A stretch of 64,000 nt of DNA from Pseudoduganella rivuli (GTDB lineage: Bacteria > Pseudomonadota > Gammaproteobacteria > Burkholderiales > Burkholderiaceae_D). Shown here piece after piece: positions 42,581 through 55,811 of this stretch; positions within the stretch are counted from its first letter, which is position 1, and each line of letters starts with the position of its first letter. The position numbers were made by a program, and so were the translations under genes. The DNA lies in the NCBI RefSeq assembly GCF_009674485.1, contig NZ_WKJJ01000008.1, positions 248,001 to 312,000 of the forward strand. Direction: 5' to 3'. The notes under the pieces were generated by a model. The model saw only the letters and a list, made by a program, of their open reading frames with translations. It searched no databases and had not been told where the DNA came from.

Positions 42581-43579
42581 TTAGAAAATGTGGCGGATGC
42601 CGAGGTTGGTGGCGGCGTTGCCGCTGCCGGTCTCGGTGGCGTTGCCGACCTTGAACGTGGCGCCGTTGCTGTTGGCGATATGGCCATACGCGGCATACAG
42701 GTCGGTGCGCTTGGACAGCGAATAGGTGTAGCCCACCGCCCACTGGTTGGCGTTGCGGGCGGCCGCGGTCTGGTCGTCATGGCGGATATACGACGCATAC
42801 AGCTTGTGCGCGCCCAGCGGCACGATCACGCCGACGATGGTGTCGTCGCTGCGTGCACCGGCCAGGCCATGGTTTTCCGCATAGCCCAGGGCCACATCCA
42901 CCGCGCCGAGACGGTAGCGCGCCGTCACCAGCGCATTGCGGGTCTGGTCGGTCGCCGTTGCGTTATGGCGCTGGAACCAGCCCGCCGCCACCGTCAGGCC
43001 GCCCTGCACGTAATACACGGCCGTGCTGTAGGCGCGGTTCTTTTCGCTGTTGCCGGCGGTTTCGCCCATGCCGACCGCCACTTCGGCCGTCAAACCATTG
43101 AATTGCGGCGAGGCGTACTGCACCATGTTGTCGACCCGGGTATTGGTCACCATGATGTTGCCCGCATTGCCGGCCATGCCGATGCAGAACGGGTCGGCCA
43201 CGTCGCGCAACGCCTTGTAATACGGCGAATACTGGCGGCCCAGCGTCACAGTGCCGGCCGCGCTGGCCAGGCCGACATAGGCCTGGCGGCCGAACAGCAA
43301 ACCGCCCTGCGCCGCCGAGCCGTTGTCGATGTTCAAGCCATTTTCAACCTGGAAGATGGCCGCCAGGCCGCCGCCCAGGTCTTCCTTGCCCTTGAAACCC
43401 AGGCGCGAGCCGGACGCCACGCCCGGACCGATATTGGTCACGCTGCCCGCCGGACCGCCCGATTCGCGCACCAGCGCGGCGTCGGCCACGCCATAGACAG
43501 TCACGGTCGACTGGGCCCAGGCGCTCCCCGCGCACAGGCCGGAAATGGAAATGGCGGCAGCAATGGTCATTCGATTCAT
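42581..43579 (-). CDS. Outer-membrane general porin
   Basis: This 332-residue protein has a signal peptide (residues 1-22, SAWAQ) and the beta-proteobacterial porin pattern: STVTVYGVADAALVRESGG, SRLGFKGKEDLGGGLAAIFQ, FGRQAYVGLASAAGTVTLGR and the C-terminal LGIRHIF. It forms a 16-strand trimeric diffusion channel. The start follows AAAGGA. It is the first gene of the strand that continues with gltIJKL, so it may serve amino-acid diffusion. Its 229-base upstream gap is very AT-rich, holding a weak -24/-12-like site (43695-43709) but no clear sigma-70 promoter. Confidence 0.92.
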   Translation of the reverse strand: MNRMTIAAAISISGLCAGSAWAQSTVTVYGVADAALVRESGGPAGSVTNIGPGVASGSRLGFKGKEDLGGGLAAIFQVENGLNIDNGSAAQGGLLFGRQAYVGLASAAGTVTLGRQYSPYYKALRDVADPFCIGMAGNAGNIMVTNTRVDNMVQYASPQFNGLTAEVAVGMGETAGNSEKNRAYSTAVYYVQGGLTVAAGWFQRHNATATDQTRNALVTARYRLGAVDVALGYAENHGLAGARSDDTIVGVIVPLGAHKLYASYIRHDDQTAAARNANQWAVGYTYSLSKRTDLYAAYGHIANSNGATFKVGNATETGSGNAATNLGIRHIF

Positions 43580-43808
43580 TTTTACGTCCTTTTTCTAGTT
43601 ATGCGGAACCGGTTTTATTTAAATCCGTTCCGTTTTAAAAATTCAGGGGTGTCGTTTTAAATTCGAATCAAATTGTTTATTTGACCGGCAATACGCATGC
43701 ACTTATCCATTCCAGCAATAAACCAAGGGTGGCGGTTATCGCAGGGCGTAATAATCCACAGGCGCCTATTTGGGCCTGGACTGAACTTCTAAATTAATTC
43801 CGGTTTTT

Positions 43809-44093
43809 TTAAGCGATATGCTTTATCGCTTCGCCATGTGTTTGAACCAGGTTTCTTGCCAAATCAACCTGGCGGACAATGTTGACGGCAACGCAACGAA
43901 AAGTATGGCCGGCCGGCGTCAGGCTGAGCGGCATGGAACTGCGGTCCACCAACTCGGCGCCAATCCATGATTCCAGGGACTGGATACGGCGGCTGAATGC
44001 CGCCTGGCTGGCGTTGCGCGCAAACGCGGAACGCTTGAAACTGCGCATCTCCGCCAGACACAGAAAATCTTCGACCCATCTCGTATCCATCAT
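43809..44093 (-). pseudogene. LysR-type regulator reduced to its HTH domain
   Basis: The 94-residue product has a full LysR helix-turn-helix: TRWVEDFLCLAEMRSFKRSA, FARNASQAAFSRRIQSLESW and GAELVDRSSMPLSLTPAGH, then a linker helix, and stops. LysR proteins are about 300 residues, so the whole effector domain is missing. The downstream sequence (43580-43808) is AT-rich and has no frame that continues it. This is most likely a decayed gene whose fragment may still be expressed; a natural HTH-only protein cannot be excluded. It diverges from the AauS-like kinase. It lies upstream of the porin on the same strand. Confidence 0.75.
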
Positions 44094-44199
44094 TCCCTCG
44101 TTAGTATTTGACCGGCCACCGGGATATTGTCTGCCTCTCTACTAGCAGTTTGCATGCCAACTAGATTAATTGCCGGAGGAAATCAAATATGTCCATGAT

Positions 44200-44310
44200 T
44201 TACCATGAATTTTTAAATACGGTGGGAATGGCCTCGTTCGCTGCTCGTGTGTAAATCCACACGCGCAGGCCATTCGCGGTATGGATTTCGATACGCCCCA
44301 TGCCTGCCTG
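44200..44310 (-). other. Possible IS66 tnpA-like remnant in an AT-rich gap
   Basis: The 265-base gap 44094-44358 is AT-rich. On the minus strand the reading GMGRIEIHTANGLRVWIYTR followed by AANEAIPTVFKNSW resembles the end of IS66-family TnpA proteins (IEI...NGxRVxV...). It is short, has no start signal of its own, and lies beside the truncated LysR gene. It may be a scar of an insertion, but the resemblance is weak. Confidence 0.2.
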
Positions 44311-44358
44311 TCCGATCGCCTTGAAAAAGTGATGATTAGAAATATTTTCTAAGGTAAT

Positions 44359-46180
44359 ATGTTCAGGGCATTCTTCCTGCCGACCTTCCCGAGGCAACAA
44401 TTGCTGGCTTTTAGATCTGGTTTATTCAACCGCCCGGCGCTGGTATATACGCTGGGCACCGTGTTGCTGGGCTTGGCCGCAGCGGCGGTCGTGCAGGTGT
44501 ATGCATGGAGCGCGCAACAGGGATACGACCAGCTCAACGACATGCTGGAGCACCAGCTCGATTTATATGCGGGCGGACTGGAAAGTGAACTGGGCAAACA
44601 CGAATACCTGCCGGGCATTATTGCCATGGACCAGGATGTGCAAGCGTTGCTGGCCAGGCCGGACGACATGAAGCAGCTGGAAAAGACCAGCAAGCGCCTC
44701 TCCAGCCTGAACGTGCGGGCCGGCGCCATGATGACGTTCCTGGTCAACAGCACGGGCAACATTTCCGCTGCCAGCGACTGGTACCAGCAGGACAGCCGGA
44801 TGGGCCGCGACGTGTCCACGCTGCCCTATGTCAGGGAAGCCCTGCAAGGCAGGCCGGCGCGCTACTTTTCACGCAGCGCGGAACGCAATACGCCGGAATA
44901 CTATTTTGCCCAGCCGATCCTGCAGAATGGCGCGGTACTGGGCGTGGCGGTCGTCAAGATCAGTCTCGACCCGATCGAGTCGACGTGGAGCGCGTCGATT
45001 ACCCAATCGAGCCACGAAATGCTGCTGGTGGTCGATGAAAACGACACGGTCATCATCGCCACCGCGCCCGAATGGCGTAACCAGCACGCGCCCCGCCTGC
45101 CCATGTCCGGCACCGCCGTCCTGCGCAGCCAGGGGCCCAATGCGGCACTGATCCTGTATGCGGCCCAGAGCCGCGCCATGCCGCACCAGGGCTGGCGCCT
45201 GGTGATGCTGGCCAGCGCCGGCAACGCCACCGTCAATGCCTTGCGCAACGCCATCGGCGCCGGCGTGCTGCTGGCCTTCGTCAGCCTGCTCGGGCTGTTC
45301 CTGGCGCAGCGCCGGCGCGCCATCGCCAGCCGCTTGAAAGCACGCGAAGCATTGCAGCGCGCGCATGACTTGCTGGAAGTGCGCATCGCGGAACGCACCG
45401 CCGAACTGCACGACATGAACCAGGAATTGCTGCGCGAAGTCAGCGAACGCAAACACGCGGAACAGGTGTTGCGCGCATCCCAGGACAGCCTGATTCACGC
45501 CAGCCGATTGGCGCTGCTGGGCCAGATGTCGGCCGGCATCACGCACGAAATCAGCCAGCCGCTGACGGCGCTGCGCTCGCTGTCATTCAATTCCCAGCTG
45601 TTGTTGAAGCGCGGCGAAATGGCGCGCATCGAAAAGAACCTGCAATCGATCAGCGCGCTGACCGAGCGCATGGGCCACCTGACCGAACAGCTCAAGTCCT
45701 TTTCGCGCAAGACGCCGCTGGCGTTGCGGCCATTCCTGCTGGCCGATGCGGTGGACGCCACCCTGCTATTGCTGGAAAACCGCATCCGTACCGAACAAAT
45801 CACCGTGCATACCGTCATCGATGCCAGATTGCGCGCGCTGTGCGACAGTAACCGCCTGGAACAGGTGTTGATCAACCTGTGCGCCAACGCGCTGGACGCG
45901 ATGCGCGAGGCGCCGGCCAGGACGCTGTCGATACGGGTCTGGCATGCCGGCGGCCGCGCTCATATCCGCGTGGAAGACAGCGGCACCGGCATCCCCGACG
46001 ACGTGCTGGCGCGCCTGTTCGAACCCTTCTTCAGCACCAAGCTGCCGGGTCAGGGCCTGGGCTTGGGGCTGGCCATCTCGGCCGATATCGTGCGCGATTT
46101 CGGCGGCACCCTGCGCGCGTCGAATATTCCGGGCGGCGCCGCATTTGAACTCGATCTCCAGCTCTGCGAGGAAATCTCCC

Positions 46181-46188
<8 letters not shown>
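44359..46188 (+). CDS. Sensor histidine kinase, AauS/DctB-like
   Basis: This 609-residue kinase starts at 44359 after AAGG. Transmembrane helices at residues about 28-50 and 295-317 flank a periplasmic double-Cache domain (LPYVREALQGRPARYFSRSA, YYFAQPILQNGAVLGVAVVK). A coiled coil follows, then the phosphoacceptor His396 in SAGITHEISQPLTALRSLSF, an N box with LINLCANALDAMRE, and G boxes VEDSGTGIPDDVLARLFEPF and GLGLGLAISADIV. This is the DctB/AauS arrangement for sensing dicarboxylates or acidic amino acids. The response-regulator gene overlaps it by 8 bases. Next to gltIJKL it most likely controls glutamate/aspartate use. Confidence 0.88.
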
Positions 46189-47521
<1,333 letters not shown>

Positions 47522-47527
47522 GCGGCC

Positions 47528-47545
47528 CGGGCGGACCGCCGCCCG
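47528..47545. terminator. Hairpin between convergent genes
   Basis: CGGGCGG-ACCG-CCGCCCG is a perfect 7-bp stem with a 4-base loop between the aauR-like gene and the second GltI-like gene. It has no T tract on either side, so termination may be incomplete. Confidence 0.4.
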
Positions 47546-47547
47546 CG

Positions 47548-48447
47548 TCAGCGGTAGTCAGCGGGATCGCCCGAATCGGTCGGCGCGGCCACCACGCGCC
47601 GCAACGCCGCGCTCATCGGCATATGCAATTCGATGCGGCTGTTCGGCAGCGGCGACTGGAACCATTTACGGTAGATTTGATGGATTTCACCCGAGCGGTA
47701 CAGCTCGATGATGGCGTCGTCCACCACCCGCTTGAATTCCGGATCGCGCTTGCGCAACACCATGCCATAAGGTTCCTGCGGCAAGTCCGAGCGGTGCACC
47801 GCGTAATCGCCCGGCTTGGCCGCCGTGGCGGCCAGCCCCAGCAACAGTATTTCATCCATCGCGAACGCGGCGGCGCGGTCCGACTCCACCATGGCGAACG
47901 CATCGGCATGGTCTTTGGCCGCGATGATGCGCAAGTCGAGGTCCAGCGCACGGCTCCATTCCTGCAACGCCTTGACGGTGGTGGTGCCGGCGGTGGACAC
48001 CACGGTGCGCCCCTTGAGTTCGGCCAGGCTCTGGAAACTGTTGGCTTTCCTGGACATCAGGCTGCTGGACGAGACAAACGTGGTGACGGAAAACGCCACT
48101 TCCTTTTGCCGCTCCAGCGTATTGGACGTCGAACCGCATTCGATGTCGACGATGTCATTGGCGACGAACGCCATGCGGTTGGCCGCCGTCACAGGCCGGT
48201 ACATCACTTCCAGCGTCGGCAGCTTCAGCCGGTTTTTCACGGCCGCCACCACCCGCTCGCACAGTTCGATGGAATAGCCGATCGGCCGCTGCTGCCGGTC
48301 CAGGTACGAAAACGGGATGGACTTGTCGCGGAAACCAATCGAGATGACGCCGGTTTCCTTGATTTTCCTGAGGGTGCCCGAATCCTGCGCATGGGCGCCC
48401 GCGGCCAGCAGGGCGGACAAGGCAAGCAGCAGGCATGATTTTTTCAT
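47548..48447 (-). CDS. Second GltI-like solute-binding protein (orphan)
   Basis: This 299-residue protein has a signal peptide (MKKSCLLLALSALLAAGAHA) and is a paralogue of GltI: LRKIKETGVISIGFRDKSIP, YSIELCERVVAAVKNRLK, NDIVDIECGSTSNTLERQKE and PGDYAVHRSDLPQEPYGMVL. Conserved Cys residues are kept. The start at 48447 follows the MCP stop by 7 bases; an in-frame ATG at 48471 would overlap it. There is no permease with it. Being downstream of a chemoreceptor gene, it may be the ligand-loaded adaptor for chemotaxis to acidic amino acids, or a second substrate arm for GltJKL. Confidence 0.87.
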   Translation of the reverse strand: MKKSCLLLALSALLAAGAHAQDSGTLRKIKETGVISIGFRDKSIPFSYLDRQQRPIGYSIELCERVVAAVKNRLKLPTLEVMYRPVTAANRMAFVANDIVDIECGSTSNTLERQKEVAFSVTTFVSSSSLMSRKANSFQSLAELKGRTVVSTAGTTTVKALQEWSRALDLDLRIIAAKDHADAFAMVESDRAAAFAMDEILLLGLAATAAKPGDYAVHRSDLPQEPYGMVLRKRDPEFKRVVDDAIIELYRSGEIHQIYRKWFQSPLPNSRIELHMPMSAALRRVVAAPTDSGDPADYR

Positions 48448-48454
48448 AACGGCA

Positions 48455-50074
48455 TCAAGAGTAGATTTCATTGCCGATGGGGAATGTATGTACATGGTAC
48501 GCCATTTGGACAGGCACAGTGGAGGGAACCGGGGCCAGCCGGAAAATCGCGACCGCCTGTTCGAGCCGTTCAGCCTGGATTTGCAGGCTGGCGGCCGCGG
48601 CAGCAGCCTGCTCGACCAGCGCGGCATTTTGTTGCGTCATGTCGTCCATCCGCGCCATGGCCTGGCTGATGTCTTGCAAGCCCGTGCTTTGGGCTTCGCT
48701 GGCGGCGGCAATATCGGCCATGATGGCCGCCACCGATTGCACCGAGGTGACGATGCGCGCCATGGTCTGGCCGGCAATGTCGACCAGGCGGCTGCCGCCA
48801 TCGACCATGCCGACGGAGTCGCCGATCAGGATCTTGATTTCCCTGGCGGCAGCCGCGCTGCGCTGCGCCAGCTGGCGCACTTCGGAAGCCACCACGGCAA
48901 AGCCGCGCCCCTGCTCGCCGGCGCGCGCCGCTTCCACGGCGGCGTTCAGCGCCAGGATATTGGTCTGGAAGGCAATGCCATCGATGACCCCGGTGATGTC
49001 CGCGATCTTGCGCGCACTGGACTGGATGGCGCGCATGGTGTCGACCACTTCGGTCATCAGTCGCCCGCCCGTGGCGGCGACCGCCGCGGCATCCAGCACC
49101 AGGTCATTGGCTTGCCGCGCATGTCCGGCATTCCTGCCAACGGCGCCGGTCAGCGCCTGCATGGCGCTGGCGGTGTGTTCCTGCGACCCTGCCTGCGCTT
49201 CGGTGCGCGCCGACAAATCGGCATTGCCGATGGCGATTTCACGGGCCGCCACGCCGATATTGCAGGCGCCGTGCTGGATTTGCCGCACGGCGCCAATCAA
49301 CTGGTGCTGCATGGTCTGCAATGCGCGCACCAGGGCGCCGGTTTCATCGTTCGGTGCGGACCCGATTTCCTGGCTCAGGTCGCCGGTGGCGATGGCGCCG
49401 GCAATGCGGCCCGCGTGATGCAGCGGCGCCGTGATGGTCCGGGTGGTCAGCCAGGCGATGACGGCGCCCAGCGCCAGCGCCAGCCCGCCCAGCGACCACA
49501 TGCCCAGCATCGCGGCCTGGTAATGCCGGCCCGATGCGGCAGCCGCTTCCTTCATGGCGGCGCGCCGGTGGTCGGCCAGTTGGCTCAGCGCCGCCATCCA
49601 TTGTTCATGGGGGCCCGACAGCGCCTTCACGGCCAGTGCGGCATCGAAATAATTGCCATCGGCCGCCTGGCGCCTGACCTGCTCCAGCATTGGCATGACC
49701 ACCGCTTGCCGCGCCTGCACCTGCGTCAGCAAACGCATCCCTTCGGGGCTGGCGCTGTGCCACAGCAGGTGACGCAGCGCGCGGTCATAGGCGGCCAGCG
49801 TGTCCACCAGGCGCTTGCTTTCCTGCGCCTGTTCCGCGACATCGGTGGGGGCGCTCAACTTGCGCAGGATCAGCGCCAGCGCGCCGCCGTTTTCACGCAT
49901 GCTGGTGGCGGCATCGAGGCCGGCGGCTTCGTCGTTGACGATGGCGTCGGTCAGGGTTTGCATCTGGCTCATCTGCCATAAACCCAACCCCAGCAGCGCG
50001 ATTGCGCACAGCAGCACGATACTGAACCCCAGCGCCAGGCGCTGGCCGATCTTGATATTGGCGATGGTGGGCAT
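48455..50074 (-). CDS. Methyl-accepting chemotaxis protein
   Basis: This 539-residue receptor starts at 50074 after GGGGAA. A first membrane helix (about 10-32, [20 protein letters not shown]) is followed by a four-helix-bundle-type periplasmic domain, a second helix near 190-212 ([17 protein letters not shown]), a HAMP domain ([20 protein letters not shown]) and the signalling tip [23 protein letters not shown] with [15 protein letters not shown]. No C-terminal CheR-binding pentapeptide is seen. It reports ligand through the Che system. The GltI-like gene follows, suggesting a binding-protein partner. Confidence 0.92.
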   Translation of the reverse strand: MPTIANIKIGQRLALGFSIVLLCAIALLGLGLWQMSQMQTLTDAIVNDEAAGLDAATSMRENGGALALILRKLSAPTDVAEQAQESKRLVDTLAAYDRALRHLLWHSASPEGMRLLTQVQARQAVVMPMLEQVRRQAADGNYFDAALAVKALSGPHEQWMAALSQLADHRRAAMKEAAAASGRHYQAAMLGMWSLGGLALALGAVIAWLTTRTITAPLHHAGRIAGAIATGDLSQEIGSAPNDETGALVRALQTMQHQLIGAVRQIQHGACNIGVAAREIAIGNADLSARTEAQAGSQEHTASAMQALTGAVGRNAGHARQANDLVLDAAAVAATGGRLMTEVVDTMRAIQSSARKIADITGVIDGIAFQTNILALNAAVEAARAGEQGRGFAVVASEVRQLAQRSAAAAREIKILIGDSVGMVDGGSRLVDIAGQTMARIVTSVQSVAAIMADIAAASEAQSTGLQDISQAMARMDDMTQQNAALVEQAAAAAASLQIQAERLEQAVAIFRLAPVPSTVPVQMAYHVHTFPIGNEIYS

Positions 50075-50216
50075 GCCATTCCCCGTGTAGACATGAAGCC
50101 GCGCGGGAGGAAGCGGCGCGGTCGCTTTAAGGACGCAGCCATCGTCACACGGTTTTTTTCTACGGGCAAACCTTATGCAAAATACGCAATCGGTGTGCAG
50201 GCAATCCTGCATTCAG

Positions 50217-50681
50217 TCAGCGCTGCGCTGTCACGTGCCGCGGCAACAGCAGCACCGCTTCCGCGTTCGACGGCGAAAAGCACTTGTCCGCCGCTTCCAG
50301 GTACGGCAGCCACACGTGGTTCACATGCTCGCGGGGACTGAGCAGGATGGGAATATCGCGCGGCACTTCGACGGAAAACACGTGTTCCGTATTCTGCGTC
50401 ACGCCCGGCGCGTAGCGGTGCCGCCACACGGGGTAAATTTCGTAAATGTTCGACAGATGCCAGTCGCGCAGCACGATGGTTTCACCATCGGCCACGATGC
50501 CCGTCTCTTCGAACAATTCACGGGTCGCGGTGGTCAGTAACGGCTCGTCCGGCGCATCGAGCGAACCGGTCACCGATTGCCAATAACCCTGCTTGTCGGC
50601 ACGCTCGATCAGCAGTACTTGCAGGTCGGCCGTGTGGATCACGACCAGGACGGATTCGGGGATTTTGTAAGGCTTATCCAT
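50217..50681 (-). CDS. nudB: Dihydroneopterin triphosphate diphosphatase (Nudix)
   Basis: This 154-residue Nudix hydrolase starts at 50681 (MDKPYKIPESVLVVIH). The Nudix box Gx5Ex7REUxEExGU is intact as GSLDAPDEPLLTTATRELFE followed by ETGI. The sequence QSVTGSLDAPDE and the position next to aspS match NudB (NtpA), which removes pyrophosphate from dihydroneopterin triphosphate in folate synthesis. It is downstream of aspS on the same strand, beyond a terminator. Confidence 0.9.
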   Translation of the reverse strand: MDKPYKIPESVLVVIHTADLQVLLIERADKQGYWQSVTGSLDAPDEPLLTTATRELFEETGIVADGETIVLRDWHLSNIYEIYPVWRHRYAPGVTQNTEHVFSVEVPRDIPILLSPREHVNHVWLPYLEAADKCFSPSNAEAVLLLPRHVTAQR

Positions 50682-50710
50682 GCAGAATGCAGGCAAAACG
50701 CAGGCAAAAG

Positions 50711-50732
50711 AAAAGGCGCCGCAGCGCCTTTT
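50711..50732 (-). terminator. Rho-independent terminator after aspS
   Basis: AAAAGGCGC (50711-50719) and GCGCCTTTT (50724-50732) form a 9-bp stem with a 4-base loop, followed on the minus strand by a T-rich run. It lies 14 bases past the aspS stop. Confidence 0.85.
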
Positions 50733-50745
50733 CCATCACGACTGA

Positions 50746-52551
<1,806 letters not shown>

Positions 52552-52579
52552 GTTATTTCTCAGTTCAGGTTAATTTGGT

Positions 52580-53167
52580 TCATTCAGGCGCAACCACGCC
52601 CATGGAAACGATGTATTTCAGGGCGGCATCGACGCTCATATCGAGCTCGATGACATCTTTTTTTGCCATCATCAGGAAAAATCCCGACGTCGGGTTCGGC
52701 GTGGTCGGTACGTACACACTGACGTAGTCGCCATCCAGGTGATTCTTCACGTCGCCGCCCGGCACACCGGTCAGGAAGGCGATCGTGCGCGAATCCTGGT
52801 GCGGATAGGGAATCAGCACCGCTTTACGGAAAGCATTGCCGGACGACGAAAACAGCGTATCCGACACTTGCTTGACGCTGCCATACAGCGAACTGACCAC
52901 GGGAATGCGGTGCAGCAGCTTTTCCCACATGCGCACGACGTAATTGCCGACCAGGTTATTGGTCAGCAAGCCGGTCACCAGCACGATAATGAACGTCAAA
53001 ATCGTGCCCAGGCCGGGAATATCAAAACCGATCAGCGTGCGTGGCTGCCAGCGTTCCGGCACCAGCAACAGCGACTGGTCCAGCGTACTGATGACCAGGT
53101 TCAGTACCCAGGCGGTAATCGCCAGCGGTACCAGAATCAGCAAACCGGTAATGAAATACTTGCGCAT
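52580..53167 (-). CDS. DUF502 membrane protein
   Basis: This 195-residue protein begins at 53167 (MRKYFITGLLILVPLAITAW) after AAAGGA. Two membrane helices (about 5-25 and 55-80, LGTILTFIIVLVTGLLTNNL) precede a conserved soluble part: YGSVKQVSDTLFSSSGNAFR, DSRTIAFLTGVPGG and PTTPNPTSGFFLMMAKKD. DUF502 has no known function; it commonly lies next to aspS and FmdB, as here. A longer frame exists but is a shadow of the neighbouring gene. Confidence 0.92.
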   Translation of the reverse strand: MRKYFITGLLILVPLAITAWVLNLVISTLDQSLLLVPERWQPRTLIGFDIPGLGTILTFIIVLVTGLLTNNLVGNYVVRMWEKLLHRIPVVSSLYGSVKQVSDTLFSSSGNAFRKAVLIPYPHQDSRTIAFLTGVPGGDVKNHLDGDYVSVYVPTTPNPTSGFFLMMAKKDVIELDMSVDAALKYIVSMGVVAPE

Positions 53168-53183
53168 CGGGGTCCTTTCGCCT

Positions 53184-53510
53184 TCAGGCTGCGGGTTTGG
53201 TGGCGGCAGCGGGCGCCGCTGCCGGTGCAGCAGGAGCGGCAGACGACGCGGACGACGATTCCGTCGCCGGGGCAGCCGCGGCGGCGTCGGTCTTGGGCGC
53301 ACTCGCCACGCCGGTGGCCGGCGCGGAGCCGCCACGGAAGTCCGTCACATACCAGCCGGTTCCCTTCAACTGGAAACCAGCGGCGGTCAGCTGCTTCTTG
53401 AAACTGGATTTGCTGCAGGCCGGGCAATCCGTCAGCTGCGGATCGGAAATCTTTTGCAGCACTTCATCGGCATGGCCACATTCCTCGCAGCGGTAGGCGT
53501 AGATAGGCAT
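53184..53510 (-). CDS. FmdB-family zinc-ribbon protein
   Basis: This 108-residue protein has an N-terminal zinc ribbon with CxxC...CxxC ligands (YRCEECGHADE and TDCPACSKSS) and the GTGWYVTDFRG motif of the FmdB family. The last 45 residues are a low-complexity Ala/Pro/Ser tail. It starts behind GGAG. It lies 16 bases upstream of the DUF502 gene, forming a recurrent fmdB-DUF502-aspS-nudB block. Its function is unknown, perhaps regulatory. Confidence 0.92.
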   Translation of the reverse strand: MPIYAYRCEECGHADEVLQKISDPQLTDCPACSKSSFKKQLTAAGFQLKGTGWYVTDFRGGSAPATGVASAPKTDAAAAAPATESSSASSAAPAAPAAAPAAATKPAA

Positions 53511-53597
53511 CTTTACTCCGCAAAAAACATCAAAAACCCTGAATTATAAAGCCTTTTTTCCGCCCGGCGTCAGTTTTGGCGCGGCGGCCGCGGCGGT

Positions 53598-54227
53598 TCA
53601 GACACGGAACCAGCTCATCCACCGTTCCTTGCCGGCAAAAACAGGGATGGAATCCCACACCGGTTCGTCCGCCACGCACGTGAAGTACGGCGACAGCAGC
53701 GCATCGAGTTCGGCGCGGGTAATGCCGAACGGCGGCCCCTTGGGATTGTTATCAAAGAAGAAAAATCCCGCCAGCATGCCGCCCGGCGCCAGCAATTGCG
53801 CCCAGCGCTCGGCCACTTGCGGCCACAGGTGGCGCGGCAGCGCACACAGGAAGGCCCGCTCGTAGATGCATTGCAGCGGTGCGGACGGCTGCCACGCGAA
53901 GAAATCCGCCTCCTCCACGCGGTCCTGCCACTGCGGCCCGACCGCTTCCTTGCCGGCAGCCACGGCGGCCGGCGAGAAATCGATGGCCGTCACGTCCCAG
54001 CCCGCTTCCGACAGGTAGGCCAGTTCGTAGGCGGAACCGCAGCCGGGAATCAGCGTCGCCGGCAACGGCAAGCCCGCCGCCGCGGCGCCATGGGCCGTAT
54101 CCTTGACGAACTGGCGCAAGCGTTCGGGAATGCCGCCCCGGTCCCATGGCGTGAAATGCTTGCCAAAACGTTCATCCCAGAACGCGGGCGACATCGGGTC
54201 GCGGCTGTTGAACTCCAGTGCATCCAT
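53598..54227 (-). CDS. Thiopurine methyltransferase-like SAM-dependent methyltransferase
   Basis: This 209-residue protein begins [20 protein letters not shown], with FTPWDRGGIP and motif I TLIPGCGSAYELAYLSEAGW; IDFSPAAV and ADFFAWQP follow. This pattern fits the TPMT family, whose bacterial members methylate thiopurines, selenium or tellurium compounds. The ATG at 54227 shares its A with the ubiB stop (TGATG), so the two are translationally coupled; a GTG three bases earlier is also in frame. The enzyme's cellular substrate here is not known. Confidence 0.87.
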   Translation of the reverse strand: MDALEFNSRDPMSPAFWDERFGKHFTPWDRGGIPERLRQFVKDTAHGAAAAGLPLPATLIPGCGSAYELAYLSEAGWDVTAIDFSPAAVAAGKEAVGPQWQDRVEEADFFAWQPSAPLQCIYERAFLCALPRHLWPQVAERWAQLLAPGGMLAGFFFFDNNPKGPPFGITRAELDALLSPYFTCVADEPVWDSIPVFAGKERWMSWFRV

Positions 54228-55792
54228 CACATCACTCCCCGCCAGTGCATGTACGCGCGCAGTCCCACCGCACCGAGTATGAAGGCGCCGGCAAAGTAGA
54301 CAATAAAGCTCAGCAAGCGGTTGGTGCGCTGCTGTTCGTCGATCAGGGTGCGCAGCAATTCATCATTTTTATCCGGCTCGCTGGCCACGGACAAGGCGCG
54401 GTGCACCAGGCGTGGCAATTGCGGCAACACGTGCGTGTAGCGGGGCGCTTCCGACTTCAGGCGCTCCAGCATGCCTTGCCAGCCCACCTGCTCCGCCATC
54501 CAGCGTTCCAGGTACGGCTTGGCGGTCTTCCACAAGTCCAGGTCCGGGTCCAGCTGGCGGCCCAGTCCTTCGATGTTCAGCATGGTTTTTTGCAGCAGCA
54601 CCAGTTGCGGCTGCACTTCCACGTTGAAACGGCGCGACGTCTGGAACAGGCGCAGCAGGATCTGGCCAAACGAAATATCTTTCAGCGGCCGGTCGAAAAT
54701 GGGTTCGCAGCACGCGCGGACAGCCGATTCCAGTTCATCGACGCGGGTTTCCTTCGGCGCCCAGCCGGACTCGATGTGGGCTTCGGCCACCCGCTTATAG
54801 TCGCGGCGGAAGAAGGCCAGGAAGTTTTGCGACAAGTAATCCTTGTCGAAATCGTTCAGCGTGCCGACGATGCCGAAGTCCAGCGCGATATAGCGGCCAA
54901 AGGTGGCCGGGTCGATCGAGACCAGGATGTTACCTGGGTGCATGTCCGCGTGGAAAAAGCCATCGCGGAACACCTGGGTGAAGAAGATTTCCACGCCGTC
55001 GCTGGACAATTTTTTCAAATCCACGCCCGCTTCGATCAGGCGTTCCGTTTGCGACACGGGAATGCCATGCATGCGCTCCATGACAATCACGCTGGGCGAG
55101 CAGTAATCCCAAAACATTTCCGGCACCAGCAGCAAGTCGCCATCGGCGAAATTGCGGCGCAACTGGCTGGCATTGGCCGCTTCGCGCATCAAGTCCAGCT
55201 CATCGTGCAAGTGCTTGTCGAATTCCGCCACCACTTCCTTGGGTTTCAAGCGCTTGGCGTCTTCCCACAGGCGGCTGACCACGTCGGCCGCCAGGTGCAT
55301 CAACGCCACGTCCTTGTCGATGGACTGGCGCATGCCGGGGCGCAGCACCTTGACCGCCACCTGCGTGCCGTCTTTCAGCGTGGCGAAGTGCACCTGTGCA
55401 ATCGAGGCGGACGCGACGGGAATACGCTCGAACGTGGCAAACAGGCGGTCCGGGTGGCCGCCCAGCGAGCGCTCGATTTGCGCGATGGCGAGGTCGGAAT
55501 CGAACGGCGGCACGCGGTCTTGCAGCAGCGCCAGCTCTTCCACGATATCGGCGGGAATCAAATCGCGCCGCGTCGACAGCACCTGGCCGAACTTGACGAA
55601 AATCGGACCCAGTTCTTCCAGCGCCATGCGCAGGCGGCGGCCACGGGGCGCGGAAATGTCGCGCCAGAAGAACAGCACGTCCATCAGGCGCGACGTGCGC
55701 GGCACGTCCAGGCCGGAAATGGCGATTTCATCGAGGCCGTAGCGGAGGGCGACGCGCAGGATTTTCAGCAGCCTCAGGAATTTCAGGATCAT
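54227..55792 (-). CDS. ubiB: Ubiquinone biosynthesis atypical kinase UbiB
   Basis: This 521-residue protein belongs to the ABC1/ADCK kinase-like family. The KxGQ motif is [19 protein letters not shown], the Ala-rich nucleotide loop is [12 protein letters not shown], the catalytic-type segment is [16 protein letters not shown], and the metal site is ALDFGIVG. Two hydrophobic helices at the C-terminus ([20 protein letters not shown]) anchor it to the membrane. It supports extraction or routing of lipid precursors in coenzyme Q synthesis. Together with ubiE and ubiJ it forms the usual cluster, though here the Tim44-like gene is inserted. Confidence 0.95.
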   Translation of the reverse strand: MILKFLRLLKILRVALRYGLDEIAISGLDVPRTSRLMDVLFFWRDISAPRGRRLRMALEELGPIFVKFGQVLSTRRDLIPADIVEELALLQDRVPPFDSDLAIAQIERSLGGHPDRLFATFERIPVASASIAQVHFATLKDGTQVAVKVLRPGMRQSIDKDVALMHLAADVVSRLWEDAKRLKPKEVVAEFDKHLHDELDLMREAANASQLRRNFADGDLLLVPEMFWDYCSPSVIVMERMHGIPVSQTERLIEAGVDLKKLSSDGVEIFFTQVFRDGFFHADMHPGNILVSIDPATFGRYIALDFGIVGTLNDFDKDYLSQNFLAFFRRDYKRVAEAHIESGWAPKETRVDELESAVRACCEPIFDRPLKDISFGQILLRLFQTSRRFNVEVQPQLVLLQKTMLNIEGLGRQLDPDLDLWKTAKPYLERWMAEQVGWQGMLERLKSEAPRYTHVLPQLPRLVHRALSVASEPDKNDELLRTLIDEQQRTNRLLSFIVYFAGAFILGAVGLRAYMHWRGVM

Positions 55793-55811
55793 CTAGGTTC
55801 CGATGTGTGGG

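Noticed and set aside
43695..43709. Sigma-54-like site TGGATAAGTGCATGC upstream of the porin
   Set aside because: GG and GC are correctly spaced, but the rest of the -24 and -12 elements does not match. It would be attractive given the AauR-like activator, but it is too weak to call.
47548..48471. Longer start of the second GltI-like protein at 48471
   Set aside because: It adds MKSTLDAV before the signal peptide and overlaps the MCP gene by 17 bases; the start at 48447 gives a normal signal peptide.
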